The position numbers and the translations under genes are program-made. Below the pieces are notes generated by a model, which did not search any database, had not been told where the DNA came from, and worked only from the letters and a program-made list of their open reading frames with translations. A stretch of 22,738 bases of DNA. Source: JBCDGZ01 sp038750655 (GTDB taxonomy: Bacteria > Bacteroidota > Bacteroidia > Chitinophagales > Saprospiraceae). Positions 8,325 through 15,433 of the stretch are shown piece by piece; the stretch's first letter is position 1; each line of letters begins with the position of its first letter. Location of the stretch: the NCBI GenBank assembly GCA_038750655.1, contig JBCDGZ010000125.1, positions 1 through 22,738 of the forward strand, in the 5' to 3' direction.

Positions 8325-9245
8325 TTAAATATTGGTATCCTTGACAATATAGAGCGGTCTGTTGCGGATATTGCTGTTCATCCGACTCAGGTATTCTCCA
8401 ATAATTCCGATGGCGATCATTTGAATGCCACCGATGAAAAGGATGCTGAGAATGGTGGAGGTCCAACCCGGTTCGTACTCTTGTAAAATAAAGCGGGAGT
8501 AAAGAGCATAAACCATCACTAGAAAGGCAAAGCCCGAGACGATGAAGCCGAAGTAGGTGACGATTTTGAGAGGCAGGTCAGAAAATCCGGTAATGCCGTC
8601 CAGTGCAAAGCGCAGCATTTTGCTGTAGGTGTAGCCCGTGTCTCCGCTGTGGCGTTCCTGTCGATCGTACTCAACATAAGTCTGCCGGAAGCCGATCCAG
8701 GAGATTTGGCCGCGCAAGTACTTATTTTTCTCCGGCATCTGCTTGAGAATATTGACAATCTTGCGGTCAACGATTCGGAAATCTCCGGTGTCAATAGGGA
8801 TGTGGATAGAGGTGATTTTAGAAAGAATCCGGTAGAACATTCTGGCGGTAAATCGCTTGAGGAAGCTCTCCCCATCGCGCCGCTTGCGCTTGGCGTAGAC
8901 CACCTCGTAGCCAGAGCGCAGCTTTTGGTACATTTCGATGATCAACTCCGGAGGGTCCTGTAAGTCGGCATCGATGATCACTACCGCATCGCCGGTCGAG
9001 CGGTCCAGCCCGGCGGTGACGGCGACTTGATGACCAAAGTTGCGGCTAAAGTCAATAAATTTGACTTCACTGTGCTTTTGCGCTAGCTCTTTGACCAATT
9101 CGATCGATTTATCTCTACTGCCATCATTGACAAAAATCAATTCGTAGTTGACCTTCAACTGTTCCATTACGGCCGAAGTCCGTTGATGCAGCAGGCCGAT
9201 ATTATCTTCTTCGTTGTAGACGGGAATGATGACCGAAATATCCAT
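8325..9245 (-). CDS. GT2 family membrane-anchored glycosyltransferase (DPM1/GtrB-like)
   Basis: 306 residues from the chosen start. The GT-A fold opens with MDISVIIPVYNEEDNI; D41 (VNDGS) binds the nucleotide and D-A-D at 92-94 followed by LQDPPE is the metal-binding DxD. Two C-terminal hydrophobic helices at about 229-250 and 262-285 anchor it to the inner membrane, as in GtrB/ArnC-type enzymes that load a sugar onto undecaprenyl phosphate from UDP- or GDP-sugar. The sugar cannot be inferred. An upstream TTG (9275) would extend the frame by 10 residues, but it lies inside the -7 promoter box (9273-9280), so the ATG at 9245 is preferred. Transcribed divergently from the TesA-like gene. Confidence 0.92.
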   Translation of the reverse strand: MDISVIIPVYNEEDNIGLLHQRTSAVMEQLKVNYELIFVNDGSRDKSIELVKELAQKHSEVKFIDFSRNFGHQVAVTAGLDRSTGDAVVIIDADLQDPPELIIEMYQKLRSGYEVVYAKRKRRDGESFLKRFTARMFYRILSKITSIHIPIDTGDFRIVDRKIVNILKQMPEKNKYLRGQISWIGFRQTYVEYDRQERHSGDTGYTYSKMLRFALDGITGFSDLPLKIVTYFGFIVSGFAFLVMVYALYSRFILQEYEPGWTSTILSILFIGGIQMIAIGIIGEYLSRMNSNIRNRPLYIVKDTNI

Positions 9246-9272
9246 TGGCGTAAATGATTTTGTAATCGCACG

Positions 9273-9280
9273 CAAAGATA
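9273..9280 (-). promoter_or_regulatory. Bacteroidota-type -7 box for the GT2 gene
   Basis: On the minus strand the sequence reads TATCTTTG, a full match to TAnnTTTG. A start site near 9268 would give a leader of about 20 bases before the ATG at 9245. No good -33 TTTG is seen at the usual 19-21 base spacing. Confidence 0.6.
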
Positions 9281-9352
9281 CGTAATGCGCCAGAATTACC
9301 TAATTTTAAGAGTGCTGTGCAATCTGGGAGGCAGAGTTATTATTGTAATACT

Positions 9353-9360
9353 TATATTTG
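9353..9360 (+). promoter_or_regulatory. Bacteroidota-type -7 box for the TesA-like/AI-2E permease operon
   Basis: TATATTTG is a full match to TAnnTTTG, 16 bases before the ATG at 9377, implying a very short leader. No matching -33 TTTG at normal spacing. It is divergent from the GT2 promoter 72 bases away, so the 131-bp gap holds both promoters. Confidence 0.6.
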
Positions 9361-9376
9361 CTGGTAAACGCGATCC

Positions 9377-10069
9377 ATGTCAGCAAAACTCCTTATCCCT
9401 GTTTTTCTACTTTTCTTGCTCAGTGCCTGCGGCTCCGGCGAGCCTTCGGAGCAAAAGCCTGCCGCTTCTACTGCGCCTCAAATTGGCCCTGCCGCTACCG
9501 AAAAAGCCAGCACCCAAAATATCCTCTTCTTTGGTAATAGTCTGACCGCTGCCTACGGCTTGGAACCCTCCGAAGGCTTTGTCGGCCTCATCCAGGAGCG
9601 CCTCGATACCTTAAAGCTGCCCTTCAAGGCCATCAATGCCGGGCTGAGCGGCGAAACCACCGCCGGCGGCCTTACCCGCATCGACTGGATACTGGAGCGG
9701 CAGACCATCGATATTTTCGTGCTAGAGCTAGGAGGCAATGATGGCCTGCGCGGGATCGACCCGGCCGCCTCGGCCGAAAACCTGCAAGGAATCATCGATA
9801 AGGTGAAGGCCAAGTATCCTGAGGTGAAGATCATCATCGCTGGGATGGAGGCTCCTCCGAACATGGGACAGCAGTTTACGGAGAACTTCCGAGGGATTTT
9901 TCCTCGCCTGGCCGAGGCCAACGCCAGCCTGCTGATTCCCTTTTTGCTCGAAGGCGTGGGCGGCATCCCCGAGCTGAACCAGGCCGATGGCATCCATCCG
10001 ACCAAAGAGGGGCATCGCATTCTGGCCGAAAACATCTGGAAGGTGCTTCGTGGGCTGGTCAAAAAATAG
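9377..10069 (+). CDS. SGNH/GDSL esterase lipoprotein, TesA/arylesterase-like
   Basis: 230 residues. A lipoprotein signal peptide ends in the lipobox L-S-A-C with C18 as lipidated residue; a Ser/Ala/Pro-rich tether follows to about residue 45. The SGNH catalytic blocks are all present: block I G-N-S-L-T-A-A-Y-G with S55 as nucleophile, block II G-L-S-G-E-T-T with G92, block III G-G-N-D with N121, and block V D-G-I-H-P with D204 and H207. The close match to TesA block spacing suggests acyl-CoA thioesterase/lysophospholipase/arylesterase activity at the periplasmic face of a membrane. The lipid anchor differs from the soluble periplasmic TesA of E. coli. It is followed after 6 bp by the AI-2E-family permease, so the two form an operon. 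Confidence 0.92.
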   Translation: MSAKLLIPVFLLFLLSACGSGEPSEQKPAASTAPQIGPAATEKASTQNILFFGNSLTAAYGLEPSEGFVGLIQERLDTLKLPFKAINAGLSGETTAGGLTRIDWILERQTIDIFVLELGGNDGLRGIDPAASAENLQGIIDKVKAKYPEVKIIIAGMEAPPNMGQQFTENFRGIFPRLAEANASLLIPFLLEGVGGIPELNQADGIHPTKEGHRILAENIWKVLRGLVKK

Positions 10070-10075
10070 CGCTCT

Positions 10076-11182
10076 ATGAATAATCTCAGCCGTTATATTG
10101 CACTGGCATTCAGCTTACTACTGATCGGCTTCATCTTTTGGTATTTTAGCGACATCGTCGCCTACGTACTAATCGCCTGGGTGCTTTCTTTGATTGGTCA
10201 GCCTTTTATGCGTTTTTTTCAGGCTCGCATTCGAATCGGACAATTCAAAGCAGGCCCCTCCTTCAGTGCCTTTTTAACCCTCATCAGCTATATCCTCATC
10301 TTTACCCTACTAGTCTGGATGTTCATTCCGCTGGTAGTAGAGCAGGCCAGCAACCTCGTCGGCGTTGATTATAATGCCATCACGCAGGCGCTTGATGAGC
10401 CGCTATCGCGCTTCAATGCCTGGTTAGGAGAGTTTGGGATCAGCATTGAGCAGGTATCGACGGAGGAGCAGGTGCGCGATGCCCTTTCCGGCTGGTTTGA
10501 GCCGACCAAGATTGGCAATTTCTTCGGGTCCCTTTTGGGGGTAGCGGGTAATTTGCTCTTCTCGATTTTTTCTATTCTTTTCATCACCTTCTTTTTCCTC
10601 AAAGAGCAAGGGCTTTTTGTCAATTTTCTCGTGGCCGTCAGCCCAAACAAATACGCTGTGGAAGTGCGGCACGGCGTCGAGAACATCACCCGGCTGCTGA
10701 CGCGCTATTTTGGAGGTGTTTTATTGCAGATGACCATCATCACCATCTTTGTGTCTATTGGATTAAGTATTTTTGGCGTTCGCAATGCCCTTCTGATTGG
10801 CTTTTTTGCTGCCGTCATCAACGTTATTCCCTATCTAGGCCCCATCATCGGCGCCGCCTTCGGCATCTTCATCACCATCTCCTCCAACCTCGACCTGGAA
10901 TTCTACTCCCAGATGATGCCGCTGCTCCTAAAAGTATTAGCGGTCTTTGCCGCGATGCAGATGCTGGACAATTTCGTCCTACAACCCTTTATCTTCTCTA
11001 GCAGTGTCCTGGCGCATCCGCTAGAGATATTCATCATCATTCTGATAGGTGCCAAGTTAGACGGAATTGTAGGGATGATTCTGGCCATTCCCGCTTATAC
11101 CGTCTTGCGGGTCGTTGCGCGGGTCTTTCTCAGCGAGTTTAAGATCGTTCAGAAATTGACGGGGAGTATTGAAGGGAGCTAA
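10076..11182 (+). CDS. AI-2E transporter family (PerM/YdgG, UPF0118) membrane protein
   Basis: 368 residues with the family topology: N-terminal hydrophobic hairpin (about 7-45), further helix near 63-90, a soluble domain at about 90-160 (VEQASNLVGVDYNAI...), then a hydrophobic bundle including LLFSIFSILFITFFFLKEQG, a TRYFGGVLLQMTII helix, and the hallmark IPYLGPIIGAAFG and LDNFVLQPFIFSSSV segments, ending in LVKL-like cytosolic tail KIVQKLTGSIEGS. Family members have been linked to autoinducer-2 export, ion antiport or unknown substrates, so transport specificity is not assigned. It starts 6 bp after the TesA-like gene and ends just before a strong bidirectional terminator. Confidence 0.9.
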   Translation: MNNLSRYIALAFSLLLIGFIFWYFSDIVAYVLIAWVLSLIGQPFMRFFQARIRIGQFKAGPSFSAFLTLISYILIFTLLVWMFIPLVVEQASNLVGVDYNAITQALDEPLSRFNAWLGEFGISIEQVSTEEQVRDALSGWFEPTKIGNFFGSLLGVAGNLLFSIFSILFITFFFLKEQGLFVNFLVAVSPNKYAVEVRHGVENITRLLTRYFGGVLLQMTIITIFVSIGLSIFGVRNALLIGFFAAVINVIPYLGPIIGAAFGIFITISSNLDLEFYSQMMPLLLKVLAVFAAMQMLDNFVLQPFIFSSSVLAHPLEIFIIILIGAKLDGIVGMILAIPAYTVLRVVARVFLSEFKIVQKLTGSIEGS

Positions 11183-11188
11183 GATGAG

Positions 11189-11230
11189 CAAAGCCCTGAT
11201 CACTTTGGGTGGTCAGGGCTTTGTTCGTCT
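11189..11230. terminator. Bidirectional terminator between convergent genes
   Basis: A stem of about 15 bp (11189-11203 with 11209-11223, core CAAAGCCCTGA/TCAGGGCTTTG) closes a 5-base loop. The plus strand continues GTTCGTCTTT and the minus strand TTTGCTCATCTT. It sits exactly between the AI-2E permease stop (11182) and the DUF4197 stop (11246), so it can end both transcripts. Confidence 0.88.
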
Positions 11231-11245
11231 TTACAAAAATGTTAA

Positions 11246-11953
11246 CTAGCTATCCTGCTTGGCAAAAACCTTCTTCAACAGATCAGAAGTACGGGCAGAG
11301 AGATTGGTACGGATATTCAACTCTTCTTTGGCCACCATACTGAACAGGCCTTTCAGGGCTTCGTTGGTGACGTAGTCATCCAGCTCAGGGTTCAGCTTGT
11401 CTATGAACGGGATCTTGTTGTAGGTGGAAACCGCCTTGTTCCAGTAGCTGGTTGCATTGACCTTGTCTAGCGACTTGGTGATTTCGGGGCGGAAGGCATC
11501 GTAGAGTTGGCTGTAGGTGGCTTTGTTCAGGTAGTTGGTAGCGGCATCCTTGTCACCCATCAAAATGCCCATTGCATCCTGAAAGGTCATCTGCTTGATG
11601 GCGCTGACAAAAATGGGCTTGGCTTTTTGGGCGGCGTCTTCGGCTCCTCGGTTGATCAGTTTGAGCAGTTCGTTTTCCACCTGATTAAAGCCGGGGATAT
11701 TTTGCAGCTTATCGGTTACTTTGCGTACCTCCTCCGGCAGCAGGATTTTGTAGGCGCTTTTGAAATAGCCGTCCGTTAGCGAGAGGCGGTCAGAGCCTTT
11801 ACCGATGCCAAGGGTGAGGGCTTCTTTGAGGCCTCCGGCCACTTCGCCGGAAGTCAGCGCGTCGCTACCCAGCATGGTGCCGGCGACGTTTTGTAATTCC
11901 GAGCAGGCGGTTAGTTGGAGGGCCAGGCAGAGAAAAATTATTCTTTTCAACAT
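11246..11953 (-). CDS. DUF4197 family lipoprotein
   Basis: 235 residues. The signal peptide ends with L-T-A-C, C17 being the lipidated cysteine. The body is helical and matches DUF4197 landmarks: GGLKEALTLGIGKGSDRLS near 40-58, DGYFKSAYKILLPEEVRKV, INRGAEDAAQKAKPIFVSAIKQMTF, the D-A-M-G-I-L-M-G-D-K-D-A-A-T-N-Y segment, and the C-terminal Y-V-T-N-E-A-L-K-G-L-F. Function of the family is unknown; the lipobox implies periplasmic membrane attachment. It lies 138 bp downstream of folB on the same strand. No clear own promoter was seen in that gap, so it may be read through from folB. Confidence 0.88.
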   Translation of the reverse strand: MLKRIIFLCLALQLTACSELQNVAGTMLGSDALTSGEVAGGLKEALTLGIGKGSDRLSLTDGYFKSAYKILLPEEVRKVTDKLQNIPGFNQVENELLKLINRGAEDAAQKAKPIFVSAIKQMTFQDAMGILMGDKDAATNYLNKATYSQLYDAFRPEITKSLDKVNATSYWNKAVSTYNKIPFIDKLNPELDDYVTNEALKGLFSMVAKEELNIRTNLSARTSDLLKKVFAKQDS

Positions 11954-11984
11954 TAGTTTACGAATTTGATGATGTAAAATGTAG

Positions 11985-12047
11985 CAGGACGGGCTGGTCC
12001 TGTAGACTTATGACGTTCGATTGATGATCTTGTAACGCCAAAGCGTT
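11985..12047. repeat. Two short hairpins in the folB-DUF4197 gap
   Basis: CAGGAC/GTCCTG (11985-11990 with 11997-12002, loop GGGCTG) and AACGC/GCGTT (12034-12038 with 12043-12047, loop CAAA) lie 32 bases apart. Neither is followed by a T tract on either strand, so they are not convincing terminators. Possible RNA processing or transcript-stability elements, or chance. Confidence 0.35.
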
Positions 12048-12091
12048 CGACGAGGATGTTATAGAAATAATAAATCTTTGTTGACAAGATT

Positions 12092-12604
12092 TTATCCTGC
12101 ATAAAAGTCCAGGCAATTCTGGCAAAGACATCCCTGGTACTGCTGCTGAAGATTGGCCAGCGTCTTGGGATGAATCCGTTTTTCCTGACACCAACAGCTG
12201 CCATCGTTATAGCAGATAAAAGGGCTCCCGCAGCGAGGGCATTGAGAGACAAAATTTTCGCTCTCTTCTATGTAGGCACTATCCACCCGCACTCCAGGCA
12301 TCGGATTGAGCTTTCGGATGCGTATTTTAATTTCCTGGATGGTCGCAAACTGATGCTTCATCCTTTCGATAATGCGTTGGATCAGGTGTTCGATCAGCTT
12401 GGCCTGCTTGCGCATTTCAGTCTGACAGATCAGGAAAATGGTCTCATAATTGATGGTTCCGGCCAAGTCATCTGTCGCGGCAGCTTCATCGTAGGCAGTT
12501 TCAATGTAAACGTCGACGATAAATTCGGTGCCAGTGCGTTGCTCTTCTTCGTAGACCCCATGATTGGTAAAAAAGCGCATACCTTCAAGTGCGATCAATC
12601 CCAT
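12092..12604 (-). CDS. folB: Dihydroneopterin aldolase (FolB) fused to a C-terminal cysteine-rich CWC domain
   Basis: 170 residues from the chosen start. Residues 1 to about 117 are FolB, which cleaves 7,8-dihydroneopterin to 6-hydroxymethyl-dihydropterin and glycolaldehyde in folate synthesis: GMRFFTNHGVYEEE (E21 is the family Glu), Y53, L-I-E-H at 70-73 and the catalytic-type K98 in IRIRKLNP. FolB normally ends here. Residues about 121-170 add eight cysteines (C122, C125, C131, C137, C139, C159, C161, C164) in the pattern CPRCGS...CWC...YQGCLCQNCL, which matches the small cysteine-rich CWC family and probably binds metal. Upstream in-frame ATGs at 12658 and 12688 would add residues unlike FolB, and a -7 box at 12634-12641 lies downstream of both, so 12604 is preferred. 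The fusion's purpose is unknown. Confidence 0.9.
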   Translation of the reverse strand: MGLIALEGMRFFTNHGVYEEEQRTGTEFIVDVYIETAYDEAAATDDLAGTINYETIFLICQTEMRKQAKLIEHLIQRIIERMKHQFATIQEIKIRIRKLNPMPGVRVDSAYIEESENFVSQCPRCGSPFICYNDGSCWCQEKRIHPKTLANLQQQYQGCLCQNCLDFYAG

Positions 12605-12633
12605 TTCAGCTGCAAGTAATTTTGTGATACGAT

Positions 12634-12641
12634 CAAAGGTA
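12634..12641 (-). promoter_or_regulatory. Bacteroidota-type -7 box for folB
   Basis: The minus strand reads TACCTTTG, a full TAnnTTTG match, 29 bases before the ATG at 12604. No -33 TTTG at normal spacing. It helps decide the folB start. Confidence 0.5.
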
Positions 12642-12782
12642 AGTAATTGTAATGTCATTTTTCCGGCACAGTAGCCAGTAAATGGCAAGATTGGCCGTAA
12701 ATGTGTATTTTTACAACTAGATTCTTAACCCAATAAGTAACTCTGAAACACATTAAAGAGTTTAACCAAATAAAAAAGTATC

Positions 12783-14012
12783 ATGCAGAACAACAGTAAC
12801 GGCAGCCCGGTGGCGGCAGAGATTCAGAAAAGAGCCAGAGAAGATCGTTTTCAGGGCCATGACTACTACAATATAGACGAATTATTGCAGGAAGATCACC
12901 TGCTGGCGCGCGATGCGGTACGCTCCTGGGTTAAGCAGGAGGTAAGCCCTATCATCGAAGAATACACCGAAAGAGCCGAGTGTCCCAGGCATCTCTACAA
13001 AGGCTTGGCAGATATTGGCGCTTTTGGACCCAGCCTTCCCACCAAGTATGGCTGTGGCGGCATGGACGAAATTGCCTACGGCCTTATCATGCAAGAGCTG
13101 GAACGTGGCGACTCGGGCATCCGCTCGATGGCCTCCGTACAGGGTTCTCTGGTGATGTATCCCATCTATCGCTTCGGCTCGGAAGAGCAACGGCAAAAAT
13201 ACCTGCCTCGCCTCGCTAGCGGCGAGCTGATTGGCTGCTTTGGCCTAACCGAACCGGACTATGGTTCTGACCCCGGCAGCATGATTACCAACATCAAAGA
13301 CGACGGAGATCACTACATCCTCAATGGTGCTAAAATGTGGATCACCAATTCTCCGGTAGCGGATATTGCGGTGGTTTGGGCCAAGGATGAAGAAGGGATA
13401 GTAAGAGGGGTGATTGTAGAAAAAGATATGCCGGGCTTCTCCGCTCCGGAGATTCATGGCAAATGGTCGCTCCGCGCTTCGATTACCGGCGAGCTGGTGT
13501 TTGAAGATGTACGGGTACCGAAGGCCAATGTGTTACCTAATGTCAAGGGTTTAAAAGGGCCGCTATCTTGCCTTTCTAAGGCCCGTTACGGTATTGCCTG
13601 GGGGGTTATTGGTGCAGCGATGGATTGCTACGACTCGGCTCTGCGCTACTCAAAGGAGCGCATCCAGTTTGGTAAGCCCATCGGGCAATTCCAGCTGACC
13701 CAGAAGAAACTGGCCGAGATGATCACTGAGATTACCAAGGCGCAGCTTATGGCCTGGCGATTAGGTACACTGGCTAACGATGGCCGCGCAACACCCGCTC
13801 AAATCTCGATGGCCAAGCGCAATAATGTATTGATGGCCCTCGAAGTGGCTCGTGAGGCCCGCCAGATTCACGGAGGTATGGGCATTACCAACGAATATCC
13901 CATTATGCGGCATATGATGAATTTGGAGACGGTGCTAACCTACGAAGGTACCCACGATATTCACCTGTTGATCACAGGGATGGACGTCACGGGCTTCAAT
14001 GCCTTCAAATAG
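12783..14012 (+). CDS. gcdH: Glutaryl-CoA dehydrogenase (acyl-CoA dehydrogenase family)
   Basis: 409 residues. Converts glutaryl-CoA to crotonyl-CoA and CO2 using FAD and electron-transfer flavoprotein, in lysine/tryptophan degradation. It follows characterised glutaryl-CoA dehydrogenases closely: E-L-E-R-G-D-S-G-I-R-S with R114 at the position of the Arg that holds the substrate's distal carboxylate, GCFGLTEPDYGSDP, MWITNSPVAD, the KWSLRAS segment at 227-233, KARYGIAWGVIGA, and LTYEGTHDIHLLI with catalytic base E388. These features separate it from short-chain acyl-CoA dehydrogenases. It is monocistronic between a promoter gap shared with folB and a strong hairpin at 14054. No ETF or acetyl-CoA acetyltransferase genes are adjacent. 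Confidence 0.94.
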   Translation: MQNNSNGSPVAAEIQKRAREDRFQGHDYYNIDELLQEDHLLARDAVRSWVKQEVSPIIEEYTERAECPRHLYKGLADIGAFGPSLPTKYGCGGMDEIAYGLIMQELERGDSGIRSMASVQGSLVMYPIYRFGSEEQRQKYLPRLASGELIGCFGLTEPDYGSDPGSMITNIKDDGDHYILNGAKMWITNSPVADIAVVWAKDEEGIVRGVIVEKDMPGFSAPEIHGKWSLRASITGELVFEDVRVPKANVLPNVKGLKGPLSCLSKARYGIAWGVIGAAMDCYDSALRYSKERIQFGKPIGQFQLTQKKLAEMITEITKAQLMAWRLGTLANDGRATPAQISMAKRNNVLMALEVAREARQIHGGMGITNEYPIMRHMMNLETVLTYEGTHDIHLLITGMDVTGFNAFK

Positions 14013-14053
14013 TCAATAAAGTAGCGCCTACACGACTGAGTGGGCGATTTGGA

Positions 14054-14100
14054 AGAAAAGATTTAAGATTTCGTTAATGAAATCTTAAATCTTTTCTGAT
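14054..14100 (+). terminator. Long AT-rich hairpin, probable terminator of gcdH
   Basis: A perfect 19-bp stem (14054-14072 with 14079-14097) closes a 6-base loop GTTAAT. It ends in TTTTCT and is followed by GATTTATAATTTTAT, so termination is plausible, though the low-GC stem is unusual. The remainder of the 14013-14239 gap is AT-rich, with a GTACGTAC palindrome near 14208 and no clear -7 box. Confidence 0.65.
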
Positions 14101-14239
14101 TTATAATTTTATCGTTATTTTCATAATTATAGCTGTCAGAATTATGCCCTCAAAGCACCTTATAAACATTGCTATTGATTAGCTTGTTAAAATTAAATTA
14201 GGGAGTACGTACATCTTTCATTTCTGAAATAGTATACCA

Positions 14240-15433
14240 ATGATTAGTCGTTCAATCATAGTCTTTTCTTTAGCCCTTCTCGGCAGTTTAGGCAATATCC
14301 TCCATGCTCAGAAAGATGTTATTGCCTTGGGGAACCCTTCTTTTGAAGATCGTCCTCATGTCGGTAGAAATGATCGTATGGCCCCTCGGGGCTGGTATGA
14401 TTGTGGAGCCTATGGAGAGTCAGCTCCCGACGTACAACCAAGCCCCAATCCCAATGAGTTGTTTTTTGCCGTAACTACACCGGCACAGGATGGCAATACC
14501 TACATGGGAATGGTGGTGCGCCAAAACGAAACCTGGGAAGGTGTCGGTCAGCGTTTATCTAGAGTACTGGAAGGAGGAAAATGCTACACGTTTAGCCTCA
14601 ATCTGGCCAAATCCGACCGTTACCTCAGCCCTGATCCAAGAAATCAAGAACTCATGATCAACCACTCCAAGCCGGTGAAAATTAGGGTTTGGGGAGGTAA
14701 TACTTACTGTGGACAGCGGGAATTACTAGATGAAACGCCTTTGATTAATCATTCGGATTGGCGGCAGTACGATTTCCGCTTTGAGCCCGTTGGCACCTAC
14801 AGCTATATCCTGATCGAAGCTTTTTATAAGCAGCCTACATTGATTCCCTACAATGGTAATGTACTGGTTGATAATGCGTCTTCTGTTAGCCTTGTTCCTT
14901 GTATCGAAGATGAGCCCTTGGCCTCTGTAGATAAAAAGGTCAATGTTAGTCCCAAGCCCAAGAAAGAGCCTGTTGCGACGCCCGAGCCCCCTCCTGTGCC
15001 GCCCAAAAAGCGAGTGGAAGAGCCTACGCGACCGGCGGTTAAGGAACTCCTGGGATACAAGAAAGAAGAATTGGAAGAGGGTCAAAAGATCAGAATCAAT
15101 AAGCTGTACTTCAAAGTCAATTCTTCAACCCTCAATAATGATTCAAGAATCCAGTTGGATAAAATCCATCGATTTTTAGTGGACAATCCCGAAGTCATTG
15201 TCGAGCTAGGTGGCCACACCAACAACCGCTGTCAAGATTCCTATTGCGATCAACTTTCTATGGACCGTGCTAAGGCGGTTGCGGACTATCTAGCGGACAG
15301 AGGCGTGGCCTGGCGGCAGCTCAAGTACAAAGGTTATGGCCGACACGAGCCAGTAGCGACCAACAAGACTCCAACGGGAAGGAAGCGCAATCAAAGGGTC
15401 GAGATTAAGATTCTGAAATTAACTACAGAGTGA
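14240..15433 (+). CDS. OmpA-family outer-membrane protein with N-terminal NPSFE domain
   Basis: 397 residues. A signal peptide ends near residue 23 (L-H-A-Q). Residues about 28-222 contain G-N-P-S-F-E-D and end with V-D-N-A-S-S-V, a jelly-roll, carbohydrate-binding-like module common in Bacteroidota exported proteins. A Pro/Lys-rich linker spans about 235-266. Residues about 285-395 are an OmpA C-terminal domain (KLYFKVNSSTLNNDSRIQLDKI, LSMDRAKAVADYL, YGRHEPVATN, RKRNQRVEIKI), which normally grips peptidoglycan through diaminopimelate. The binding Arg is present (R343) but the Asp of G-H-T-D is Asn here (N328). The start of pabB overlaps its stop codon. It may tether the outer membrane to the wall with the N-terminal domain outward. 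Confidence 0.88.
   Translation: MISRSIIVFSLALLGSLGNILHAQKDVIALGNPSFEDRPHVGRNDRMAPRGWYDCGAYGESAPDVQPSPNPNELFFAVTTPAQDGNTYMGMVVRQNETWEGVGQRLSRVLEGGKCYTFSLNLAKSDRYLSPDPRNQELMINHSKPVKIRVWGGNTYCGQRELLDETPLINHSDWRQYDFRFEPVGTYSYILIEAFYKQPTLIPYNGNVLVDNASSVSLVPCIEDEPLASVDKKVNVSPKPKKEPVATPEPPPVPPKKRVEEPTRPAVKELLGYKKEELEEGQKIRINKLYFKVNSSTLNNDSRIQLDKIHRFLVDNPEVIVELGGHTNNRCQDSYCDQLSMDRAKAVADYLADRGVAWRQLKYKGYGRHEPVATNKTPTGRKRNQRVEIKILKLTTE

Noticed and set aside
8254..8466. 70-codon minus-strand frame overlapping the 3' end of the GT2 gene
   Set aside because: Out of frame with the GT2 membrane helices, with low-complexity His/Gln-rich translation; a shadow.
11953..12252. 99-codon minus-strand frame spanning the folB-DUF4197 gap
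   Set aside because: Mostly an alternative frame of the CWC domain of folB, running into intergenic DNA; no signal of its own.
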